NCBI GenBank assembly: GCA_963669455.1
Contig: OY770026.1
Location: forward strand, 1,426,001 to 1,490,000
Source: JAWKWH01 sp963669455
Lineage (GTDB): Bacteria > Pseudomonadota > Alphaproteobacteria > Rhizobiales > Rhizobiaceae
Direction: 5' to 3'
Length of the DNA: 64,000 nt
Of the stretch, positions 8,796-17,952 are shown piece by piece. The notes beneath the pieces were generated by a model. That model was given only the letters and a program-made list of their open reading frames with translations. It made no database searches and was not told the DNA's origin. A program made the translations under genes and the position numbers. The first letter of the stretch is position 1, and each line of letters begins with the position of its first letter.

Positions 8796-9716
8796 ATGAT
8801 CTACACAACTGGTGAGATGCTGGCAGAATTCGTATCTCACGAACTTAGCTGCAAGCTCGAAAAAACAACTGATTTCTCAGGACCTTATCCAAGTGGAGCT
8901 CCTGCGATTTTTATCGATCAGGTGGCGCGTGTAGGTGGCAGAGCTGCTGTTATTGGTTCCGTCGGCGAAGACCCCTTTGGAAGGATGATACGAGAGCGAC
9001 TCAGTGCGGACGGCGTGGATATAACCCATCTCGCGATGAGTTCTAAGAAAACGACCGGGACCGCTTTCGTCTCCTATTTTGAAAGTGGTGAGCGCATCTT
9101 TGTCTTTCACATGGATGGTACTGCGGCGGACGATTTCCAGTCAGCCCCGAGCCTTCCTGACGGATCAACACTGCACATCTCTGGAGCTTCGCTTGGTAAT
9201 CCCAGAATCAGAGCTGTGGTCGAAAACCTTGTTGAACAGGTCAGGGAAACCGGAACGATCAGCTATGATCCTAACATTCGGCCTGAACTGATGAAGGACC
9301 CATGTGTGCGAACCTTCATCGACCAGGTAGTACAGGATTGCGATATCCTGTTGCCGAGCGATGCAGACATAGATTTCCTGTTTCCCGGTCAAACACCAGA
9401 GCAGGTGATCGATACGGCGCTGACAGACGGCAAGAAAATCGTGGTGGTTAAGCGAGGGTCGCAGGGTGTTGTAGGATCTGACGGAACAGACTTGGTGCGT
9501 CTGCCCGCCCATTCGGTTGGTGAAGTTGACCCAACGGGGGCAGGGGACTGCTTTTGTGGAGCACTCATCGGTCTTCTCGATCAAGGTCAGACATTTCGTG
9601 AAGCTTTGATTGCCGCCAACATGGCCGGTGCACTTCACGTCACGCGCCGTGGCCCGATGGAATGGAATCCAACTTTCTCCGAAATCCAGCAGCACCTTGA
9701 GACCGAGCCGTTATGA
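8796..9716 (+). CDS. PfkB-family sugar kinase, probable tagatose kinase
   Basis: This 306-residue ribokinase/PfkB-fold kinase shows the N-terminal substrate-binding region (SGAPAIFIDQVARVGGRAAV) and the C-terminal signature DPTGAGDCFCGAL, whose Asp is the catalytic base. The gene overlaps gatZ by the ATGA junction. A tagatose kinase followed by a GatZ-family 4-epimerase is a known route for D-altritol and galactitol in Agrobacterium (D-tagatose to D-tagatose 6-phosphate to D-fructose 6-phosphate). The specific substrate here is inferred from that context; fructose or another ketose remains possible. Confidence 0.8.
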   Translation: MIYTTGEMLAEFVSHELSCKLEKTTDFSGPYPSGAPAIFIDQVARVGGRAAVIGSVGEDPFGRMIRERLSADGVDITHLAMSSKKTTGTAFVSYFESGERIFVFHMDGTAADDFQSAPSLPDGSTLHISGASLGNPRIRAVVENLVEQVRETGTISYDPNIRPELMKDPCVRTFIDQVVQDCDILLPSDADIDFLFPGQTPEQVIDTALTDGKKIVVVKRGSQGVVGSDGTDLVRLPAHSVGEVDPTGAGDCFCGALIGLLDQGQTFREALIAANMAGALHVTRRGPMEWNPTFSEIQQHLETEPL

Positions 9717-10975
9717 ACATCCATCTAAAAGACATCGTCGCGCAAAATCGTGCAGGTGAGCCTAAGGCACTTCCAAGTTTTTGCACCGCAAATGCACATG
9801 TTCTTCGCGATATTGTGCGGTTTGCTGCAATTCACAAACTTCCAGCGCTGATCGAAGCAACTTGCAACCAAGTCAATCAGTTTGGCGGGTATACCGGGCA
9901 GAAACCGGCGGACTATGCATCGGCTATCTGGAAGCTAGCTCACGAAGAAGGCCTGCCCACACAAAATCTGATCTTGGGTGGTGATCACCTTGGCCCGAAC
10001 CCGTGGCGGCACATGCCGGCAGAGGAGGCTATGGCCAATGCGAAAGTGCTGGTCAAAGATTATGTTGAGGCGGGGTTCACGAAGATCCATCTCGACGCAA
10101 GCATGGCCTGCGGTGGCGAAAAGACACCATCTTTTGAGCTTGTGGCAGAACGTTCCGCCGAGCTTTGTGGTGTTGCCGAAAATCACGCCCCTGATCCGGA
10201 GAGGTTAGATTATGTGATCGGAACAGAGGTCCCGGTACCGGGCGGTGAATCCGACGATATGTCCGGCCTTCAGATAACCGCACCCGATAGGCTTCATGAT
10301 ACAATTGAATCTCACCGGGCCGCTTTTCGCGTTGCAGGTGTACCTCAAGGGATTGAAAAGGCAATCGCGGTGGTCGTTCAACCCGGAGTAGACTTCTCTC
10401 ACGAGGATATTTTTCACTATGATCGACCGAGTGCGCAGACACTCACCAAGGCAATCAAGCGCTACGAAGGGCTCGCATTCGAAGCCCATTCAACAGACTA
10501 TCAAAGCACGGAAACTCTGACCCACCTGGTCTCAGATCATTCGGTCATTCTAAAAGTCGGTCCGGAAATCACGTTTCGCTTTCGCGAGGGTGTAATGGCA
10601 CTCGATCAAATCGAAGCAGCATTGAATGTCCCGGTCCCGGCGGCGATCAAATCCGCGATTCTTCAGGCAATGGAAGAAGAGCCGTCTGACTGGCAAAACT
10701 ATTATCAAGGTACGGATGAACACGTCGAGTTTTTGAAGTTTTACAGCTTTAGCGATCGCATTCGCTACTACTGGGACCGGTTGCCTGTTACTCTCGCCTT
10801 AGAACAGCTTTTGGAAAATGTGGCCTCTGTTGGCGTCAGCGCAGCTATGGCGTCTCAATTTGGGGTGAAGTTCCCAATTACATCGACAATGGCTCGCCCC
10901 AACGAACTCATTTCGCAGCGTGTTCAAACCACGATAAATCGCTACTATCGGGCTGGTCGGTGGTTGGCCAGTTAA
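9713..10975 (+). CDS. gatZ: GatZ/KbaZ-family protein, probable D-tagatose 6-phosphate 4-epimerase
   Basis: This 420-residue TIM-barrel protein belongs to the family originally called the non-catalytic subunit of class II tagatose-bisphosphate aldolase. Conserved stretches are FCTANAHVLRDIV, EATCNQVNQFGGYTG, GGDHLGPNPW and KIHLDASMAC. No GatY/KbaY catalytic aldolase subunit is encoded nearby. This fits the stand-alone epimerase role shown for Agrobacterium homologues better than aldolase-subunit function. It is translationally coupled to the kinase. The epimerase role is inference from family and context. Confidence 0.75.
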   Translation: MNIHLKDIVAQNRAGEPKALPSFCTANAHVLRDIVRFAAIHKLPALIEATCNQVNQFGGYTGQKPADYASAIWKLAHEEGLPTQNLILGGDHLGPNPWRHMPAEEAMANAKVLVKDYVEAGFTKIHLDASMACGGEKTPSFELVAERSAELCGVAENHAPDPERLDYVIGTEVPVPGGESDDMSGLQITAPDRLHDTIESHRAAFRVAGVPQGIEKAIAVVVQPGVDFSHEDIFHYDRPSAQTLTKAIKRYEGLAFEAHSTDYQSTETLTHLVSDHSVILKVGPEITFRFREGVMALDQIEAALNVPVPAAIKSAILQAMEEEPSDWQNYYQGTDEHVEFLKFYSFSDRIRYYWDRLPVTLALEQLLENVASVGVSAAMASQFGVKFPITSTMARPNELISQRVQTTINRYYRAGRWLAS

Positions 10976-11349
10976 CGCGCCCCTGTGTGCAGCAGAATCT
11001 GTTTCCAGACGGTGGTTTTATCGAAGAGCGTCCATTCGCGACGCAGTTTGATCTGACAAGAGATCAGCTTGCCCCATTCGGCGCGGCAATCCGCGAGGAT
11101 GCGATATTGCAGCTTTGCTTCCGACATCTTGCCACAAACGCCACTACGGGCGTTCAACAATATGACTTGGAAAATGGCCGCATAGGGTCAATAATCAAAA
11201 TGTCCGGAAACAGGGACGAAATCCACCTTTTCCTTGGCCCGTTTCGAAGCCGAAGCACCGGGCGTGAATACCCGGCTGGCAGCCGACTGGCTGACCCCGG
11301 CCAAGCGCGCTACGTCGGTTGATGTGGCTTTTTAGCGTTCTTCCGTCAT
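10972..11349 (-). pseudogene. Broken LacI-family regulator remnant
   Basis: An ATG at 11349 overlaps the stop of the SDR gene (TGAATGA), as expected of a coupled gene. It reads MTEER and then meets a TAA. After the stop the same frame continues KATSTDVARLAGVSQSAASR and VFTPGASASKRAKEKV, an unmistakable LacI DNA-binding headpiece. It then degenerates into VDFVPVSGHFDY and a TGA. The frame is open again down to 10972, but that stretch resembles no sensor domain I know. The gene has an early stop and has lost nearly all of its effector domain. Confidence 0.75.
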
Positions 11350-12110
11350 TCAGCCGTCCAGCCGCCGTCGATCATCAAAGCCGTGCCGGTGATAAGGGCC
11401 GAAGCATCGGAGGCGAGGAATATAACCGCGCCCATGATGTCCTCGACTTCACCGGCGCGGCCCAGTTTGATTTTTTCCCGTATCCATGCCGCCCGTTCGG
11501 GATTGTCGAACGTCGATTTTGTCAGCGGAGTCAGGATGAAGGTCGGACAGATCGTGTTCACACGGATGCCCTTGGCGCCCCACTCGATTGCCATGGATTT
11601 GGTGAAGCCTTCGACCGCATGCTTGGTGGCCGCATAGACCGCCCTGTCGATCCCACCCACGTGGGCCATTTGGCTGGAGATATTGATTAGCGTGCCGGGT
11701 TTGTCCGCGGTGGCCAGCCCCTTGGCCACGGCGCGGGTTAAGAAATAGGCGCCCTTGATGTTGAGATCGCTCACATCATCGAAATCTGCCTCGGTGGTTT
11801 CGAGCGCCGGGCCATGGCGCGCCATACCAGCGGAATTCACCAGAATGTCGAAGGGTCCCTTAGCGGCGACGGTGACTTCAGTTGCGGCTACGTCGGCCAC
11901 ATTGAGCGTCAGTTGCTCTGCACTGTGACCTGCCGCCTGCAGGTCTTCCACCAACTGGGCTAGCTTGTCAGCTCTGCGTGCGGCAACGAACACATGCGCG
12001 CCTGCCTCACAAAGTGCGGCCGCGCAGGCCAGCCCGATGCCGGACGAAGCCCCGGTCACGAGTGCGCGTTTACCGTCTAGTCTAAAAGAAGGGGTGCGTG
12101 GCAGGGTCAT
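11346..12110 (-). CDS. Short-chain dehydrogenase/reductase
   Basis: This 254-residue classical SDR has the motif TGASSGIG at 19-26, an NSAG-type loop at 92-95, and S145/Y159/K163 as catalytic residues (YAATK). The C-terminal GGWTAE is typical of sugar or hydroxy-acid dehydrogenases such as gluconate 5-dehydrogenase-like proteins. The gene lies downstream of the DapA-like gene on the same strand, 92 bases away, and is followed by the LacI remnant. The substrate is unknown; an NAD(P)-linked oxidation in the same catabolic unit is likely. Confidence 0.8.
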   Translation of the reverse strand: MTLPRTPSFRLDGKRALVTGASSGIGLACAAALCEAGAHVFVAARRADKLAQLVEDLQAAGHSAEQLTLNVADVAATEVTVAAKGPFDILVNSAGMARHGPALETTEADFDDVSDLNIKGAYFLTRAVAKGLATADKPGTLINISSQMAHVGGIDRAVYAATKHAVEGFTKSMAIEWGAKGIRVNTICPTFILTPLTKSTFDNPERAAWIREKIKLGRAGEVEDIMGAVIFLASDASALITGTALMIDGGWTAE

Positions 12111-12202
12111 GAAAACTGGCTTTCAGGTAAGGTGATGGGGCCAAGATTGCGGTATTCTCTTTGCAGTACCGAAAAATCCATCCCGTCAAACTGCTCCAAT
12201 AT

Positions 12203-13162
12203 TTAGCAGATACGCTTTAGGCCGCAATTTTCGAATGCTTTTTTCGTGGTGGCCTTTTCGGCGTCCGTCAGTTCAAGCATGGGATGGCGCACGTGGCCTC
12301 CCACCTGGCCCAGCAATTCCTGCCAGTATTTGCCGTGCGCCGTCGGCTTGCCGCCGGGCTTGGTGCTCCTGATTGCGTTTCGCACCGGCTCGAGGCTGTC
12401 GCGCACCTTGCGCGCTTCATCGAACCGCCCGGCAAAAGCCAGTTGTGTGTATTCATGCATACGCAAATCGTTCTTGGTCTGAAGCTGATAGGGCGGCGAG
12501 GAACACAGATAAAGTTTCCAGTTCAATTGCTCGATATTGTCCAGCCAGTCATCTTCCAGAGATGTGGATACATGGATCATGTCACCGACCATATGGCTTA
12601 GCTGGACATACATCTCACGCGGGACGGAATATTTGATCGCCACGATATTGGGCAATTCAGCGATCCGGGCGCAGGTGTCGGGCTCCATCAGATAGCCGCT
12701 ATCAGGATGGGACCACATGGCGATGCCGATATCGAGCCGGTCGCAAAGATATTTGTAGTAGTTGTAAAGAAGTTCGTCGCGATCATGGCAGAAACTGAGC
12801 ATTGGCGCGTGCACGACCACATAATCGGCACCACAGGCCTCAGCATGGCGGCCCAGTTCCAAAACGGTGTCGATATTCTGGTCGGAGATGGACATAATCG
12901 TTGCCGCCTTGCCGGCACAGGCTTCAGCGGCAATCGTCATGTTGTGCTTGCGTTCATCAAGCGACATCGACCAGAACTCGCCCTGCTTGCCGGCGATGAA
13001 CAGGCCTGCGATCTTCAGATCATCGATCCAGTGGCGGATGTTTTGGCGCAACCCCTCTTCATTGAAGCTGCCATCGGCGTGAAAGGGGTTGAGCGCAGCC
13101 GCCCAGATGCCGCGCATGTTTTGGCGCGCATATGCCTTGGCTTCAGTTTTGGTATAGTTCAT
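12203..13162 (-). CDS. DapA/N-acetylneuraminate lyase-family aldolase or dehydratase
   Basis: This 319-residue class I Schiff-base TIM barrel has the probable lysine at K177 in IVAIKYS and the pyruvate-carboxylate loop GKQGE at 58-62. The tyrosine normally found in the LYNVPGR-like strand is not evident, since the region reads IAMWSHPDSGY. It is therefore unlikely to be the housekeeping lysine-pathway enzyme and more likely a catabolic aldolase or dehydratase for a 2-keto acid. It is divergent from the aspartate-dehydrogenase-like gene with a shared 159-base promoter region. Confidence 0.8.
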   Translation of the reverse strand: MNYTKTEAKAYARQNMRGIWAAALNPFHADGSFNEEGLRQNIRHWIDDLKIAGLFIAGKQGEFWSMSLDERKHNMTIAAEACAGKAATIMSISDQNIDTVLELGRHAEACGADYVVVHAPMLSFCHDRDELLYNYYKYLCDRLDIGIAMWSHPDSGYLMEPDTCARIAELPNIVAIKYSVPREMYVQLSHMVGDMIHVSTSLEDDWLDNIEQLNWKLYLCSSPPYQLQTKNDLRMHEYTQLAFAGRFDEARKVRDSLEPVRNAIRSTKPGGKPTAHGKYWQELLGQVGGHVRHPMLELTDAEKATTKKAFENCGLKRIC

Positions 13163-13321
13163 GGAACAGTCCCTCCCGCGTGCTCTAACTTATGCAGCCG
13201 CCGGGACAGTGCTTGAAAATGCACAAAATTCAAATGCAAACTTTGCAATCTGATATTCCAGAAAAGAATATTCAAGCTTCCCGGTTTCAGGATATTGTGG
13301 TTTCAGGCAGAGAGGAAGATG

Positions 13322-14113
13322 ATGAAAATCGGCTTGATTGGCAAGGGCGCGATTGCCCATTTCGTTGAGCGGGAATTGGAGGCGAGGGGACACCAGGTCG
13401 GTGCGTTTCTCTTGCGGCCTGAACGCCTGCAAAGCGCCAGCGCCAACGACAATGGCCGGATCTATGTGAGCCGGGTTTGCGATCTGCCGGGCGATCTGGA
13501 ACGAATTGTGGATTGCGCCGGCCATCAGGCGCTTGGGGCTTATGGGCCGGATATTCTCGCCGGGGGGTTTGATCTGACGACCGTATCGCTTGGTGCGCTG
13601 GCCGAACCGGCGATTGAGGATGATCTGCGACGTGCTGCAGAGCAGGGTGGTACGACATTGTTTCTCGCCAGTGGTGCTATCGGCGCGCTGGATGCGCTTC
13701 GCTCAGCCCGTGTCGGTGCGCTGAAGATGGTACATTATACCGGGCGAAAACCACCTGCAGGCTGGCGGGGATCGCCTGCAGAAGACAGGATAGATTTGGC
13801 GCAAATGAAAGAACTGCCGGAGACGCATTTTCAGGGCTCTGCGCGCGAGGCCGCCAGAACCTATCCGAAAAACGCCAATGTTGCAGCGGCAGTCGCGCTG
13901 GCGGGAGTGGGGTTTGACGCAACCGGGGCCGAACTGATTGCTGATCCGGCGATTTCAGTCAATATCCACGAAATTGTCGCGGAAGGTGATTTTGGCCGGT
14001 TTGAATTCAAAATTACCGGCAACCCCTTGCCTGGAAACCCAAAAAGTTCGGCATTGGCCGCCATGAGTGTTGTCGATACAATCGAGCAGAGTGTCAGCGC
14101 AATTCGGTTTTAG
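13322..14113 (+). CDS. Aspartate dehydrogenase-like (NadX family) oxidoreductase
   Basis: The protein has 263 residues and begins MKIGLIGKGAIAHFVEREL, a Rossmann nucleotide-binding start. The domain arrangement of NadX-type L-aspartate dehydrogenases follows: a DCAGHQAL loop, LFLASGAIGALDAL, and a C-terminal KFEFKITGNPLPGNPKSS-like segment where this protein reads RFEFKITGNPLPGNPKSSAL. The start at 13322 is favoured by AGAGGA about 7 bases upstream; an ATG one codon earlier is also possible. NAD(P)-dependent amination or deamination of aspartate or a related amino acid is the family reaction. It probably forms a unit with the LysR gene 9 bases downstream. Confidence 0.75.
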   Translation: MKIGLIGKGAIAHFVERELEARGHQVGAFLLRPERLQSASANDNGRIYVSRVCDLPGDLERIVDCAGHQALGAYGPDILAGGFDLTTVSLGALAEPAIEDDLRRAAEQGGTTLFLASGAIGALDALRSARVGALKMVHYTGRKPPAGWRGSPAEDRIDLAQMKELPETHFQGSAREAARTYPKNANVAAAVALAGVGFDATGAELIADPAISVNIHEIVAEGDFGRFEFKITGNPLPGNPKSSALAAMSVVDTIEQSVSAIRF

Positions 14114-14122
14114 GACGGTCAA

Positions 14123-15070
14123 TTGGTATCCGGTCACGCCCGCATCGTGGATCGAGTCATCACTCGATTGAAACTCAAGCAACTCCGGTTGCTGGTTGCC
14201 GTGGGCAAGCATGGCAGTATCCAGAATGCGGCACGCGAATTGAACGTTTCCCAGCCGTCGGCAACAAAAATGATCAAGGATCTGGAACTCGATTTCGAGG
14301 TCCGGCTGTTTGCGCGCACCAATCGTGGCGTTGTGCCGACGCCGTTCGGGGAAGTTCTGATCCGCCACGGCAAACTGATCCTCGCACAAATTTCCAATGC
14401 CGCTCAGGAACTGGACGATCTGAATGAGGGCAATAGCGGGCGAGTGGTTGTCGGCACGCTTCTGGCCGCGTCTTCCCACCTTCTGCCGCTTGCGATCGAG
14501 CGGGTTTTGTCGCAACGGCCGGGCCTTGCCATCAAGGTGGTGGAGGGCACGAACGAATTGCTGATGTCGGAACTGGCGTCGGGAGAGATCGACCTGGTGG
14601 TGGGCCGACTGCCGACCCATCGCCATCGCAGGGAACTGTTGCAGGAAAAGCTGTTTGATGAACATATCGTCGTGGTGGTCGGGAAAAACCATCCTCTGGC
14701 AGGCCAAAAAGCACTCAAATTCGACGCTTTGCGGCGCTTTGGCTGGATTTTACCGCCGGTCGAAACCACGCTTCGGCGACAGGTGGATCAGTTTTTCTTA
14801 AAGCAGGAGCAGTATCAGCCGCCCTTCGCAATGGAATCGGTGTCTTATCTGACAAACCGGAGCCTGCTTCGATCTCACGACTATATCGGGCTCATGCCGG
14901 CGCATGTAGCCGCACAGGATTGTGCTTCGGGCATTTTGGAACAGCTCGACCTTAAATTTCCCTTCGGGATGGGGCCGGTCGGCGTGTCCTACCGCAAGAA
15001 TGGGCAATTATCGCCGGCGGGCGAGGCTATGTTGCGTGCGCTGCGCGACGCCGCGACCGCGATACAATAA
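14123..15070 (+). CDS. LysR-family transcriptional regulator
   Basis: The 315-residue frame has a winged HTH at about residues 17-75 (LKLKQLRLLVAVGKHGSIQN, with SQPSATKMIKDLE as recognition region) and a C-terminal effector-binding domain. The first start is a TTG 5 bases after TAGGACGG, and a GTG at 14147 is an alternative. It probably governs the surrounding 11-18 kb catabolic cluster. The co-inducer is unknown. Confidence 0.82.
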   Translation: MVSGHARIVDRVITRLKLKQLRLLVAVGKHGSIQNAARELNVSQPSATKMIKDLELDFEVRLFARTNRGVVPTPFGEVLIRHGKLILAQISNAAQELDDLNEGNSGRVVVGTLLAASSHLLPLAIERVLSQRPGLAIKVVEGTNELLMSELASGEIDLVVGRLPTHRHRRELLQEKLFDEHIVVVVGKNHPLAGQKALKFDALRRFGWILPPVETTLRRQVDQFFLKQEQYQPPFAMESVSYLTNRSLLRSHDYIGLMPAHVAAQDCASGILEQLDLKFPFGMGPVGVSYRKNGQLSPAGEAMLRALRDAATAIQ

Positions 15071-15225
15071 GTCCGCCGGGAGCTTGCCGGCCCGGGCCTT
15101 GTCCGGTTGGCTCATTTCGGTCAGCTATTCGCAATCACAATAGCTGTATTCGATCAATTCACTTGAATATGGACTTAACCCCACGCGATGAGTTTAGCTT
15201 TCGACACCTGGCAGAGGCATCCGAC

Positions 15226-16656
15226 ATGTACCCTGATCTGAAACTGTTCATCGGCGGTGAATGGCGCAAGGCGCAAGCTGACCTGCCGGTCATCAATCCT
15301 GCGACCGAGGAACAAATCGCAAGACTGCCCAAAGCCTCCAAGGCCGATCTCGACGATGCCCTTGATGCAGCTGTTCATGGCTTTGCGATCTGGCGGAACA
15401 CGGCTCCGCGCGACCGGGCTAATCTGATCCGGCGTGCTGCGATGCTGATGCGCGACCGGCAGTATGAGATCGCGCAGGCAATCACGCTTGAACATGGCAA
15501 GCCGTTGAACCAGGCGCGCCTTGAAGTGGTCCGGGGGGCAGAATTTTTCGAATGGGATGCCGGCGAGGCCATGCGGAGCTATGGCCGGGTGATCCCGTCT
15601 AAACCGGGCGAGCGGTTTACGGTCCATCACCAGCCCATCGGCGTCGTTGCCGGATTTTCACCCTGGAACTTTCCAATGAGCCAGCCGGCGCGCAAGATTG
15701 GCGGTGCGCTTGCTTCGGGTTGCTCAATCATCTTGAAAGCCGCCGAGGAAACGCCGGCCGGTGCGGTACACATCGCCAAGGCCTTTGAGGATGCCGGTCT
15801 GCCCAAAGGGGTGCTCAATCTCGTCTTTGGCGATCCGGCGGAGATTTCCGGCTATCTGATCCCGCAGGAACCGGTCCGTCTGGTGGCCTTTACCGGCTCG
15901 ACGGCGGTCGGTCGGCATCTCACCAGCCTGGCCTGCGAGACCATGACCCCGGTGCTGATGGAACTGGGTGGCCATGCGCCGGTGATCGTGTGTGAAGACA
16001 CCGATGTCGATAAGGCCGCACTCGGTGGGGCTATCCGGAAATTCCGCAATGCCGGGCAGGTTTGCACCTCGCCAACACGGTTTTTTGTGCATGACAGTAT
16101 TTTTGCCCGGTTCAGGGATGTGTTTGTCAAACGCGCAACCGAAACCGTGGTCGGCAACGGCATGGAGGAGGGTGTTGAGATGGGCCCTTTGGCCAATGAC
16201 CGGCGGGTTTCGGCGCTTGGTGATCTTGTCGAGGACGCCCGGGCCAAGGGGGCGGAGGTTCTGACCGGCGGGGCGGGGCTTGCGGGCAAGGGTTATTTCT
16301 TTCAGCCGACAGTGCTTTGCAATGTCCCCGACAATGCAAGGGTGATGCAGGAGGAGCCCTTCGGCCCGCTTGCCATCATCAATCCGGTGTCTTCACTTGA
16401 CGAGGCGATTGAGAAAGCCAATTCGGTTCCTTACGGGCTTGCCGGCTACGCTTTTACCAACCGTGCGGACTATATCGACCGCCTGACCGACAATGTCGAA
16501 GTCGGCAATCTGTCGATCAACACGCTTGAGGCATCGATGCCGGAAACGCCGTTTGGTGGCGTGAAATCAAGCGGCTATGGCCGGGAGGGTGGCGCCGAGG
16601 GTTTGGACAACTACATGATCGTCAAACATATCTGGCATTCCAGCAAACTTGTCTGA
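15226..16656 (+). CDS. NAD(P)-dependent aldehyde dehydrogenase (succinate-semialdehyde dehydrogenase-like)
   Basis: In the 476-residue form the catalytic residues are complete: N148 (PWNFP), K171, E246 (LMELGGH) and C280 (GQVCTSPTR). The start at 15226 follows AGAGG by 8 bases and gives the normal family length; the frame also runs up to 15163. The enzyme oxidises an aldehyde to an acid in the cytoplasm. Sequence features resemble succinate- or glutarate-semialdehyde dehydrogenases. Its partner enzymes here (DapA-like lyase, amino-acid dehydrogenase, FAD oxidoreductase) would fit oxidation of a semialdehyde from amino-acid or amino-sugar breakdown, which is inference. Confidence 0.85.
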   Translation: MYPDLKLFIGGEWRKAQADLPVINPATEEQIARLPKASKADLDDALDAAVHGFAIWRNTAPRDRANLIRRAAMLMRDRQYEIAQAITLEHGKPLNQARLEVVRGAEFFEWDAGEAMRSYGRVIPSKPGERFTVHHQPIGVVAGFSPWNFPMSQPARKIGGALASGCSIILKAAEETPAGAVHIAKAFEDAGLPKGVLNLVFGDPAEISGYLIPQEPVRLVAFTGSTAVGRHLTSLACETMTPVLMELGGHAPVIVCEDTDVDKAALGGAIRKFRNAGQVCTSPTRFFVHDSIFARFRDVFVKRATETVVGNGMEEGVEMGPLANDRRVSALGDLVEDARAKGAEVLTGGAGLAGKGYFFQPTVLCNVPDNARVMQEEPFGPLAIINPVSSLDEAIEKANSVPYGLAGYAFTNRADYIDRLTDNVEVGNLSINTLEASMPETPFGGVKSSGYGREGGAEGLDNYMIVKHIWHSSKLV

Positions 16657-16679
16657 CCGGTGCCTCTGGGGTAGCGACC

Positions 16680-17903
16680 TTAAATAATGGCTTTTTCGCA
16701 GAAGGGCGTATTGCGGGAAATGCGCTCGTAACCAAAGGGCGTCATGTCCAGACTGCGATACTCTCCAAAGGTGATCATTTCCGCTGTGGCGCGGCCCATT
16801 GCCGGCGACTGCTGGAGGCCATGGCCCGAAAAGCCATTGAGAAACAAAAAATTCTCAACCTGTGTGTGAGGCCCGACGATCGCATTTTGATCGAATGTAT
16901 TATAGGCGTAGTGGCCCGCCCACTCGCTGGTTACCTTGATCGCCTCGAACTGGGGTATTCGTGCTGCCAGAGCCGGCCAGACATGGCTCTCCCACAATGT
17001 ATGATCCATGGTGAAATCGTCATAGTCCGCTGCCGGATCAATCTTGCCGCGGCTGCCGCATTGATAGGTGCCGCCGCCATTTTCACGAACGTGAACGCCT
17101 GAGGGATCAATGGTCAGCGGAAGATCCCTGTCGAGCGGTTTTTCTGCCGAAAAGATCCATGAATATCGTTTTCGCGGTTCGACGGGTATGTCTATCCCCG
17201 CCATCTTGGAGGTGCGAACCGCGCGCGGCCCCGATGCGTTGACGATCTTGCCGCATCCGATTACCTCGCCGGACGCAAGTGTGATGCTTTCGACGCGGGT
17301 GCCGGCGCGGTTTTTCGTCATTGAAACAACTTCGTTGGCGATATATTCCACGCCGCGTTCGCGGGCAGCGCGTTTTAGCCAGTCAAACACCGTCGAACCG
17401 TCCCAATAGCCTTCGTCGGTCAGATTGATGCTGCCCAAAACAATGTCGTCGACATTGTAGAATGGGTAATTGTGCCTGATTTCATCGGGCGTCATGAGTT
17501 TCGTGCCGGCACCGGCGGCGATTTGCACTATCTGGCTTTGGCGCAAATTGTCTGCGGCGTTTTCATTGTCGGCAAGATACATGTAGCCGAAACTGCGGAT
17601 TGTGAGATCGGGAATTCGTTCGTCATCGCCCATATAGTGCCGCAGATTTTTGACGAAGTCGGCGGCAAATTGCGAGATGCGCACATTCAGTTCCGTGCTG
17701 AATTGCTGGCGCATGCAGGAATTGGTGTGTGCCGTGGAGCATGCCTCGTAGGTTGGATCTTTTTCAACGACAAGCACTGAACCGTCGAAATCCGGATTGT
17801 CGGCCAGAAACCAGGCCGTTGACGAGCCGCAGATTGCGCCGCCGACGATAATAACGTCGTAGCTTGGTTTCAACGGTGTGCTTGACCAGGTTGCAGAGGA
17901 CAT
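16680..17903 (-). CDS. FAD-dependent oxidoreductase (DAO/GlpO-like)
   Basis: The protein has 407 residues with an N-terminal FAD dinucleotide fold YDVIIVGGAICGSSTAWFLA at about 14-33; the second glycine of the usual GxGxxG is replaced (GGAICG). A VVEKDP ribose-binding strand and a C-terminal GFSGHGLQQSPAMGRATAEM segment near 364-383, typical of glycine oxidase/sarcosine-oxidase-like enzymes, are present. It probably oxidises an amino acid or amine. It is convergent with the aldehyde dehydrogenase gene, 23 bases away. Confidence 0.8.
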   Translation of the reverse strand: MSSATWSSTPLKPSYDVIIVGGAICGSSTAWFLADNPDFDGSVLVVEKDPTYEACSTAHTNSCMRQQFSTELNVRISQFAADFVKNLRHYMGDDERIPDLTIRSFGYMYLADNENAADNLRQSQIVQIAAGAGTKLMTPDEIRHNYPFYNVDDIVLGSINLTDEGYWDGSTVFDWLKRAARERGVEYIANEVVSMTKNRAGTRVESITLASGEVIGCGKIVNASGPRAVRTSKMAGIDIPVEPRKRYSWIFSAEKPLDRDLPLTIDPSGVHVRENGGGTYQCGSRGKIDPAADYDDFTMDHTLWESHVWPALAARIPQFEAIKVTSEWAGHYAYNTFDQNAIVGPHTQVENFLFLNGFSGHGLQQSPAMGRATAEMITFGEYRSLDMTPFGYERISRNTPFCEKAII

Positions 17904-17952
17904 AAACTTTCAGTCTCCGGTTTCCCCACTCCGCTATTAATACTGCAACCGT

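Noticed and set aside
9713..10975. Calling the GatZ protein the subunit of a tagatose-bisphosphate aldolase
   Set aside because: No catalytic GatY/KbaY partner or second-step phosphofructokinase-type gene is adjacent, so the stand-alone epimerase reading is preferred.
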